A stretch of DNA of 24,038 bases from Coptodactyla brooksi (taxonomy: Eukaryota > Arthropoda > Insecta > Coleoptera > Scarabaeidae). The notes under the pieces were generated by a model. That model did no database searches, had not been told where the DNA came from, and saw only the letters and a list, made by a program, of their open reading frames with translations. The position numbers were made by a program, and so were the translations under genes. Positions 16,961-24,038 of the stretch are shown piece after piece; position 1 is the stretch's first letter, and every line of letters starts with the position of its first letter. The stretch is taken from NCBI GenBank assembly GCA_033557675.1, contig JAWQRM010000327.1:1-24038 (forward strand). Direction: 5' to 3'.

Positions 16961-18035
16961 TTTTTACTTTCTGTTAATTCTTTTTATTTTCCTATGAAAT
17001 TCTTTGATGAAACCGATTAGAATGAAATGAAATACTTAAGGTTAAGCAACGAGTAACAATAAAAGGAGTTCAAAACGATAGAACTGACATGAATAAAGTC
17101 AAGAACCTTTCTGTAACTTTATCTGTCTTCCTAGTAAGATTCCATTATTTCCGGAGAAGCGATATTTTTGTTAGAGCGAAATTGCGGATCGGAATTGCGC
17201 CGTTACTCTAGTTCGCGAAACAAAAGATACGCGGACGAATCAAAGTTTGCATCTCGGGAACGCGTCCGCAAATAAAACTCGGGCGAGGAAGATTCTACCA
17301 ATAATTGGGATTTCGCCGACGTCCCCTGGACCCTACGCCGCACCCCGTGCGCAATCCATATTTCTGGCTTGACGAGCTGACGGGCATCGCGCAATAATAC
17401 AGCCAACGACGGATAATCTGATAAGCCGTGGATCGAAATTGAAACCAACGGCGTCCCAACAAAGGGAAATGGAAAGGTAAATTCAATCTGCACAATAACT
17501 ATTTGTTACGTGCTCCGGATCGTTACCTGCCGGACGTTGTTTTCATATCGCGAAAACGAGAAATGAGCACTCGATGGACCGTGCTGGCCATACTGTCGAA
17601 AATTAAAAACGCAAAGCATAAAAAAATTAATTCGGCCTTTGAACGCAGCGTTGCAGAGTTTTTACATTGAATTTTTATAGGGAAATAAAAAAAATCATAG
17701 GAAGTTATTGCGAGAACTGTACCGAACGCATTGGTTCGCCTTCGCCATGGCATATCGCAGAGATTTCGTAGGTGTGACTACAAAATTCCAGTAGTCTAAC
17801 CGTTCGTAATCAATTATATTTGTTACATTTACAATTTTCACCCAAATTTAAGTTACGGCATTCGAGCAATATGAATGAAGTTAGTCGCGTAATATATTCA
17901 CTGCCCACATCACTGTATTTAAAGAACGATCAAGGTAAGAGATAAGTCATGAGGGGTGTAACAACTACAACTACGAGTCGCACAGCCACTCATTTCATGT
18001 TGTGATAGCCAAAATTGTCACCCAAACACAAACAG
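16961..18035. other. Unique spacer, CpG-rich at 17150-17480; no gene recognised
   Basis: Minus-strand frames of 66-96 codons (17203-17493, 17295-17495, 17523-17753) overlap and show no domain. A PLE-like extension may reach to about 17000, but stops obscure it. Confidence 0.45.
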
Positions 18036-18039
18036 GAAC

Positions 18040-18250
18040 CTTTTGGCCAATTCCTGGACTCCACAAAACACACAAGGCTGGCCCACTATCAGTGGAGATG
18101 GGGTGAGTCCTAATGAAGGATATAAAACATAAGGGTGCCACGTAATTTGCTCTGGAGTATTCTGTACATGGAGTCCTCCTGAAATTCGTGACAAACACGG
18201 AACGCAACGAATGAAATAATGAAAAACCTTCTTCCAAGGAACCAACAACA
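18040..18250 (+). repeat. Interspersed repeat D, copy 1
   Basis: Shares with 21415-21600 the series GGGGTGAGTCC, GGAGTCCTCCTGAAAT, a GTGACAA-type block, AAAACCT and TTCCAAG, in the same order and orientation. Divergence is moderate. Overlapping minus-strand frames (17995-18255) are not conserved with the other copy. Confidence 0.55.
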
Positions 18251-18369
18251 AACATATCAGAGTATCGTAATAATAAAAATTAACTGGAATAGTTAATTAA
18301 GTGAAATAGTTAGTTAAATAAGCCAGTATTGGTACCTTCCATTAAGTGAAAACAAAGCAATAAGATATT

Positions 18370-18442
18370 GTTTCGCATGCAAAGCAATTCTCTTTTCTCT
18401 CGCAATCAACGAGCATGTAAGTATAGCAAATCTACTAATAAG
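18370..18442 (-). repeat. Interspersed repeat B, copy 3 (fragment)
   Basis: Keeps TTCGCATGCAAAGCA, CTCGCAATCAACGAG and TGTAAGTATAGCAAA in the order of copy 2. About 70 bases remain. Confidence 0.65.
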
Positions 18443-18699
18443 ACTCTTCAATGTCGAAACAACGAAAAGTGATGTTACGCCAGACGGAAAAGACTCAAAA
18501 TAATTCAATTTACAAAGGAAATAAATCTTAATATCTTATAAACAGATAACTACAATAAGGATAAAGTCTGTTAAGCAATTCAAAAGAATAATAAACCCAA
18601 ATAACCAAAAATGAACTTCTGCAAGAAAATACTTAGCAAGAAAATACATAAACTAATCCTTCGAAGGAAGCTAAATTACATCAAAACTCACCTTAAGGT

Positions 18700-18990
18700 C
18701 TAATTGTGGTGATGAGTTTGGTTGATAACTTTCGTTATCGACCAACTTTTCCCTAGGCTCGAAAAATCCAGAATGTACAATCTCACCCCGAAGAAAAATT
18801 CAATAATACTACTGCCACCCGTTCGCTTACGAATCCACAGTCGAGAAAGAGGACCTTCGAGGAAAAGAAAAAGTCCTTATATAGGAGAAAAACAGGACAT
18901 AGATGTTGCCAACCCCAGACGACACTGAATGACAATTCCCAGAAAATGAAACAAAGACAAAAAGGTACAAAAGTACGAAAAACAGATGAC
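18700..18990 (+). repeat. Interspersed repeat E, copy 5 (diverged)
   Basis: Contains GGCTCGAAAAATCCAGAATG, GAAAAATTCAATAATAC, GAGGACCTTCGAGGAAAAG, TATAGGAGAAAAACAGGACA and ACACTGAATGACAATTCCC in E order. It faces copy 3 across a centre near 18990, forming an inverted pair. Confidence 0.6.
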
Positions 18991-18994
18991 AGAG

Positions 18995-19815
18995 CATTAT
19001 TTTAGTTTGATTTTCTTTTCGTTTGGGAAATTGTCTTCTTTCAGTGCTGTCGTATGTTGGTAGTTGTACTTTCTGTTTTTCTTCTATATAAGCAAGTTTT
19101 CCTTTCTTGAAGTCCTTTTTTCCACGTCTGCAACTTCTATATCCTGTTTTTCCTCTTTACGACGTCTGACACGTATTAGTATATAGTTAGCTGTTACCGT
19201 TGTTGAATTTTCTTCATAGAGGGGCCTGTGTAAGTTGGCTTTTTTCGAAGCCTATGGAAGGCTGGTCGAATCGCACGTTTGCGGATGGCGAACTACACTG
19301 CTTTGAGTTTGGGACGTGTCGCCAGTTGGTTTGTGGTATTTGGTTTGGAGTTTTTTTTTGGGCGATCGAAGTACAAGCTTGAAAAGCAGGAACCACCTCA
19401 CCGACATGGAAACTACCACCAAGAAGTTATTCAAATGGATGATAAAAATGAAACCGTTGCAGAAACTCGTTTTCCTTTCCTCTTTACCACGGAGGTCCTC
19501 TTTACCACGTCTGACACGTGAGTGTACGGTTGGCTGTTGCCGTCGTTGAATTTTCTTTATAGAGGGGCCTGTGTCGGTTGGATCGTTTCGAAGCCTTGGG
19601 AAGGTCGTTCGGATCGCAAGTTTTGCGAATAACCTTGCTCAGCTCTGTTTTAGTTCTTGCATCTTTTTCTTTTGGAGTTGTGGACGACGTCCTTTCGACA
19701 TTGCTTCGGATATATGTGTAAAGATCATCAACTACATTGAACCGTCTAAAGTCTGAAGGTGGGTGGAGAGACGAGTATATTTCCCCCGAGGGAATTTTAT
19801 ATGTATTTTTCACCT
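18995..19815 (-). repeat. Interspersed repeat E, copy 3
   Basis: Reverse complement of the 21745-22640 copy. Read on the minus strand it runs from CGATACTTAGGTGAAAAATA (start) through GTTGATGATCTTTACACATA, two modules with TTCGAA...ATCCAAC, CCTCTAT and AAAATTCAACAACGG, to GACAATTTCCCAAACG. Plus- and minus-strand frames up to 103 codons overlap each other here; none is conserved over all copies. Confidence 0.75.
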
Positions 19816-19845
19816 AAGTATCGCATTTCTAAGTTTTTTCCATAA

Positions 19846-19967
19846 ACACCGAATTAAAGGATAAAGTGGCGCTGACGCCAAAGCTGATAAACCACACCTA
19901 ATGAATGATGATTACAAAGCATTAGCTTGGGGACATAAATTAATGAAAAGTTTGGAAACTGATAGCT
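19846..19967 (+). repeat. Repeat G, copy 1 (possibly derived from coding sequence)
   Basis: About 120 bases aligning with 22838-22957 in reverse complement: GATAAAGTGGCGCTGACGCC, GCATTAGCTTGGG and AAATTAATG.A.AGTTTG.AAACTGATA. Both copies keep a similar frame (ALAWGHKLMKSLETD and ALAWDNKLMESLQTD), suggesting descent from protein-coding transposon sequence. Family not identified. Confidence 0.65.
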
Positions 19968-20004
19968 GACGTGGAAAAGCGTTGGTTCCATGAAAATAAG
20001 GGAA

Positions 20005-20074
20005 GTAATCGGTGTACTGCGAAGCTAGGTACACCGATTACCAGTTAGCGTCGGATTACCGAACACGACGCTAA
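20005..20074. other. Two adjacent perfect hairpins
   Basis: Hairpin 1: GTAATCGGTGTAC (20005-20017) and GTACACCGATTAC (20029-20041), 13 perfect pairs with an 11-base loop. Hairpin 2: TTAGCGTCG (20045-20053) and CGACGCTAA (20066-20074), 9 perfect pairs with a 12-base loop. They are three bases apart. The loop of the second contains GATTACCGA, echoing ACCGATTACC of the first. They could be a structured RNA or a transposon end; no family recognised. Confidence 0.7.
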
Positions 20075-21380
20075 ATTAGGCCACAAGAGACTTTGTTACA
20101 TTTATATTTAATCCAGTACATCCAGTTCATTACTACACTGGAGAAAATCGTCAGTTGTTCGTCTTGTTGCGTTGTAAACATAACTTTGCAACAATTAATA
20201 CGAAAAATTTGGAATTATTGTAAGTTTTCCCTTTATGGTATTTAAAGAAAGAACATTCCAGAATTGCATGCGGATAAACGAATAGAAACGAACAACTTGT
20301 TAAAGTTGTGTATGTACAATTTAATAAATGTAAGTTGGGTTGCGTTCTGTCGCTCCGGTTGCATTCGAAACATCTCATTCTCTTTTCAAGGAAACTGGTT
20401 AAAACTTTTCGTTCGTCCTTACAGCGGACTCGATTCTCGTGGTAACCATTATTTGCATATCTGTATTATTTTCACGACTTGAACGTCAACGGTAATGACG
20501 TAAAAAAGTATATAGCATCAAGTTTCTTTGTGGGACGGGTGGAAGGCAGCTTCAAAGTTCAAGATCCCGTATTGTTCGGAAAAAGGACAATGCAAAACTA
20601 CGAGGGAAAGTAGGAACTGTCATTATTTTGAACGATTGCAACTTTCGAGCTTTACAATTGCGTGAAACTTACCGAATTCAATTCTAAAACATCAATTTCC
20701 GTTGGCGTTTTCTCTGCGGTGCATTTTTATTTCCGCCCCAATTTTTCCCAAGTGAAATCCTCGGGCGTAATTGCTCACAATTAAAATTTGGTCCGCCCAA
20801 ACTAAAGGACTTCCGGATTCCTCGGCCCGTACTCGAGTAATTGAAAAACGCGCCGGTTGCGGCGGCCAAGTTAATTTCGCATTACCGGATCGTCCGGATT
20901 CACGTGCTCGCGGACCAAGAAAGGTAATTAGCGACGAGCGAAAAACTTCTCAGCAGTTCTCGGCGGAGAAACTTTCTCGCTCCGGTGATAAATTTGCTTT
21001 AATCCTGAAGGGAGCGGGCGCCTTTATCACTTAGGCGAAAGGATGATATTTTCCCTGCAAGAATAATACTGACCTAGGAGGAGGGCTTCCCTCATTTGTT
21101 TCACGGGCAAACTCTGCACTATGCTCTCCCTATCCCCTCGCCATAAAACTGGAGATAGCGTCGCGACACACTTGATCTTCATTGATCCACCCATGAAGTG
21201 GCGAGCTGTCAGCACGAACCTCAAGCCCAGGATGCTAGAGACCAATCCGTGTTTGTGCTGTACTGGCGAGTAATGGATGAGAGCTGTTGGGCTCATAATC
21301 TGTAACAATGACATAAAGATTTCTATAGTAAATTTCTTATTCAAACATTGAGTACACAATTCATTTATCCGTATGATGAT
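20075..21380. other. Unique spacer, CpG-rich at 20690-21040; no gene recognised
   Basis: Frames of 61-131 codons lie on both strands (longest on the minus strand at 21027-21422, running into repeat D) with no recognisable domain. 20700-21040 has the CpG-rich character of the other unique blocks. Nothing else seen. Confidence 0.45.
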
Positions 21381-21385
21381 CAGTG

Positions 21386-21600
21386 AGGCGCCGGAACACC
21401 CGTACCTCCACCTAAAACACAAACACCGACACTAGACTTTTCCCCTTGGATAATGTCAGCTCCTAGACCACCCAGAGCACAATAGGCACCGACCCGCAAC
21501 AGTGAAGAAAGGGGTGAGTCCTCGTGGTCTCCTGAAAATCCGCGACAATATTGAAACACCTCGATGGTCAAGTAAAAAACCTCATTCCAAGAGAAATACA
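21386..21600 (+). repeat. Interspersed repeat D, copy 2, with leading hairpin block
   Basis: Starts with GAGGCGCCGGAACACCCGTA (the hairpin block of 10848-10875, here with imperfect arms), then ACACAAACACCGACAC and the D body shared with 18040-18250 (GGGGTGAGTCCTCGTGG, TCTCCTGAAAATCCG, CATTCCAAG). Confidence 0.6.
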
Positions 21601-21744
21601 AAATCATGTATTGTATTTCATTAAAATTTACTACAAAATAATAATTGAAAATGTCATTAAACTCACTCGTCCGATTATAGTATTAATATATGCCGGCAGA
21701 TACCAGGCAGGGGTAAAAGTAAAGAACATAAGGAAGAAACGTAG

Positions 21745-22690
21745 AAATACGACACTTAGGTGAAAAATCCCCTCGGAGGAAACATAATCAGCTCTCCCAC
21801 TCACCTTCAGACTTTAAACAGTCCAATGTAGTTGATGATTTTTATACAAATATCCGAAGCAATGTTGAAAGCATTGCTTTCAACAACTCCAAAAGAAAAG
21901 GATGCAAGAACCAAATCAGTTGTGCAGAAGGTTATCCGCAAAACTTGTGATTCGAACAGCCTTTCCAAGATTTCGAAACGATCCAACGTACACAGGCCCC
22001 TCTATAGAGAAAATTCAATGACGGCAACAGCCAACCGTACACTCACGTGTCAGACGTGGTAAAGAGAACCTTCAGAAAGGAAAACGAGTTTATGTAACGG
22101 TTTCATTTTTATCATCCATTTGAGCAACGTCTTGGTGGTAGTTTCGATGTCGGTGAGGTGGTTCCTGCTTTTCAAGCTTATACTTCGATCGCCCCAAAAA
22201 AACTCCAAACCAAATACAACAAACCAACCGGTGAAACTTCCCAAACTCGAAGCAGTGTAGTTCGTCATCCGCAAACGTGCGATTCGACTAGCCTTCCAGA
22301 GGCTTCGAAAAAATCCAACTTACACAGGCCCCTCTATGAAGAATCGCTTGTATACACGAAAAACAGGACGTAGAAGTTACCAACTTAAGGCAGCACTGAG
22401 AGATGACAATTACCCAAATGGAACAAAGCCAAACAACAACCAAAAATACAGCCAACTGTACACTTATGTGTTAGACGTGGAAAAGAGGACTTCAAGAAAG
22501 GAAAATCTGCTTATATAGAAGACAAACAGGAAGTACAACTACCAACATACGACAGCACTGAAAGAAGACAATTTCCCAAACGAAAACAAAATCAAACGAC
22601 AACCAAAAAGAAGCGCAAACAAATGGTAAGAATAACTACTTCAAACGAGACAAACTGCCGCCTAAATCAAATTCCTAAAACAAACAAACC
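21745..22690 (+). repeat. Interspersed repeat E, copy 4 (longest)
   Basis: Begins CGACACTTAGGTGAAAAATC, matching the start of copy 3. Internally repetitive: CGCAAAACTTGTGATTCGAA at 21937 recurs as CGCAAACGTGCGATTCGACT near 22270; CAGCCAACCGTACACTCACG at 22028 recurs at 22452; the AAACAGGA...CAAC/ACAATTxCCCAAA module at 22360 recurs near 22520. Frames such as 21832-22062 (76 codons) repeat the same residues as other copies but are cut by stops. Likely an old element with tandem internal modules. Confidence 0.75.
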
Positions 22691-22837
22691 ACCGATAATA
22701 ACATCGCGAATGGGCAAATATATATATTTTGTGCTTCATTTAATACAACTACTTAATTCTAATGCTGTTGTAGTTAAGTATTGTTTTTTTTTTTTGGATT
22801 TGTATTTGTGTTACACTGCTAACAAAGCGTCTAACCT

Positions 22838-22957
22838 TTTATCAGTTTGCAAACTCTCCATTAATTTGTTGTCCCAAGCTAATGCGTTGCCCCCAACACT
22901 CGTTACGTATCGTTTATCATCTTTGGTGTCAGCGCCACTTTATTTTTTAATTCGATA
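22838..22957 (-). repeat. Repeat G, copy 2
   Basis: Reverse complement partner of 19846-19967. On the minus strand its frame reads ALAWDNKLMESLQTDKRLDA before a stop. Followed on the plus strand by an AT dinucleotide run. Confidence 0.65.
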
Positions 22958-23418
22958 TATATATATACCTTTTTTTTAATCGATAACTCTCTTGTAATCT
23001 ATCACGCTCAAATCCTTTATAATTACATTTCTCTCTACACTCTTCGCTTTCGTTACATCAACATCATTCGACAAACTTGATACAATATGATTTCGTACCC
23101 GTATCTGAAAAGGATTTAATAATTTCATCATTCATTTTCCCAAGTATTCATTTTCCACGTGGGATACTGTGTTTGTTATTTTCTAAATAATTTGATGCCT
23201 ACACTTTCTTTAATGCCTTCGCATACGTTTGCGATTTAACAGATAAAATTAGTCAATTTTTTCTTTGTTAAGGATCTGCCCTTCATAAAAAAGAATTAAG
23301 TAAATTCTAACAAAAACTCCTACCCAAGAAACCAAGTTTTTATGAAGAAGGCTTGTAGCAATCAAATCTCAAGGAATAAAGTTTCTGTTAACAAGCTCCT
23401 GTCTAAAAAGAACGCCAG
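22958..23418. other. AT-rich spacer; nothing recognised
   Basis: Low-complexity AT-rich DNA with a TATATATA run at its left edge. Its right end (from about 23330) may be decayed PLE sequence upstream of the RT fragment, but stops prevent a firm call. Confidence 0.4.
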
Positions 23419-23682
23419 TTGGGCAGAGGTTTGAGAATGAAAAATTGTTTTTATCTAAAAGCTGCTATAGGAAATGAGGTTGTCGTATTAGATAGAACTG
23501 ATTATTTTGAACAAGTTGACAACATGATTAAGTTCGGACCTTATAGTTCTCTTTCAAGAAACCACTCGGGCGCACCAGGAAACAAAGACGAAAGAGATTG
23601 TCCGTTCTATTATATACTGAGGGCTGGTGACCAGATGTCACCCCCTACTGAGTGTAGCTACGTGACCTATCGCAACCATTAA
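23419..23682 (+). pseudogene. PLE reverse transcriptase N-terminal fragment
   Basis: An 87-codon plus-strand frame. Residues 12-50 (YLKAAIGNEVVVLDRTDY, FEQVDNMIKFGPYSSLSRNH) match the first RT motif of Penelope-like enzymes, normally '.KADKGNA.VVMD..DY...V..LL.DG.Y..L..'. The conserved DK of ADKGN is replaced by I, and D25 of VVVLD is kept. After about residue 50 similarity fades, so the palm with its catalytic YxDD is absent. A dead 5' fragment, opposite in strand to the PLE fragment at 23750. Confidence 0.7.
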
Positions 23683-23749
23683 GTGCATTTTTGTTTCTAG
23701 AGGGTTTCTTTATAAACCAGTGCACCCGTGTTCCTTAGAATTCCCGTAT

Positions 23750-24038
23750 TTACACTTTCTTATCTATTAAATTATACAGTGGACTGAATGGAAATGCTCT
23801 CCTGTATTTATTAATTGTGTTTTTGCAATTACTGATTTGTAACGTCTCAAATGCATCCAATAATCTGTTGTTGGACACATTTTTAAGTAATCTCACGCTT
23901 TCTACACTAATTCTATGATTGCTATTAAAACCATGTTCGGCTACGCTAGATTTTTCTATGCGCCCATACTTTAAACTATCTATGCCACTACGTCGAGCGT
24001 CGTCACACATAGCCAAGCGACAGTTATCGTAGTGGCAT
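23750..24038 (-). pseudogene. PLE endonuclease C-terminal region, second lineage (cut by window edge)
   Basis: Minus strand, open from the window edge to a stop at 23750. It reads CRLAMCDDARRSGIDSLKYG, RIEKSSVAEHGFNSNHRI, VRLLKNVSNNRLLDAFETL and ends SPLYNLIDKKV. This is the distal GIY-YIG domain and C-terminal tail of a PLE with a long insertion between YIG and the AEH/NH residues. It differs clearly from the 1-4230 family and probably pairs with the RT fragment at 23419. The GIY-YIG motif itself lies outside the window or is lost. Confidence 0.8.

Noticed and set aside
19502..19813. 103-codon minus-strand frame in repeat E as a transposase or PLE piece
   Set aside because: Residues resemble the frame at 21832-22062 only because the DNA is the same repeat; no catalytic motif, stops in all copies.
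20448..20460. ATTTGCATA octamer-like (POU) site
   Set aside because: A single short motif in AT-rich DNA without a promoter or gene context is expected by chance.
21027..21422. 131-codon minus-strand open frame
   Set aside because: No recognisable domain, overlaps the D hairpin block, and composition matches the noncoding flanks.
1..24038. CRISPR array, operon or prokaryotic defence system
   Set aside because: Composition, transposon types and lack of packed genes indicate an animal nuclear genome; the tandem repeats have no CRISPR-like repeat and spacer sizes.

Overview
This window looks like intergenic or intronic DNA of an insect. Hymenoptera is my best guess, with moderate confidence. 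It rests on CpG-rich AT-biased unique DNA alternating with arthropod-type transposon debris: Penelope-like elements with a GIY-YIG endonuclease, an arthropod mariner/Tc-like transposase with an N-terminal 'FEHRVFIVKQ' motif, and a ZBED5/FAM200-type hAT transposase. I find no intact host gene, tRNA or rRNA. Every long open frame I examined is either a transposon relic, a by-product of a repeat array, or a chance frame in CpG-rich DNA.

Layout. 1-4230 is a cluster of related Penelope-like element (PLE) 3' ends. There are four copies of a ~400-bp terminal repeat (minus-strand elements at 1188-1646, 2184-2533 and 3040-3723; a plus-strand element at 3757-4230). Each carries a hammerhead-ribozyme-like motif next to remnants of the PLE C-terminal coding end. 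Copies 3 and 4 lie back to back, and copy 4 ends in a 25-bp palindrome followed by what looks like the start of another unit. 4258-5790 holds a direct repeat flanking an internally deleted hAT transposase. 6959-9490 is an array of a ~540-bp unit built around a ~320-bp foldback (MITE-like) element, interrupted by repeat family E. 10848-11862 is a nested stack of repeat D hairpin, repeat C, deleted mariner/Tc-like transposase and repeat B. 12535-13290 is another E copy. 14249-16610 is a satellite array (~185-190-bp monomer), each well preserved monomer carrying TGACCTTGA, and it is broken by two oppositely oriented copies of repeat C. 16671-16944 is a fifth copy of the first PLE family. 18040-22957 is a patchwork of repeats D, B, E and G, including an inverted pair of E copies. 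23419-24038 holds an RT piece and a GIY-YIG C-terminal piece of a second PLE lineage.

The unique spacers (180-1098, 5791-6948, 9491-10847, 13291-14248, 16961-18035, 20075-21380, 22958-23400) show no recognisable gene. The most interesting signals are the hammerhead-like motifs in the PLE repeats, the satellite with a nuclear-receptor-type half-site per monomer, the foldback unit amplified into a tandem array, and a pair of adjacent perfect hairpins at 20005-20074. All family assignments are by eye from translated motifs; no database search was possible.
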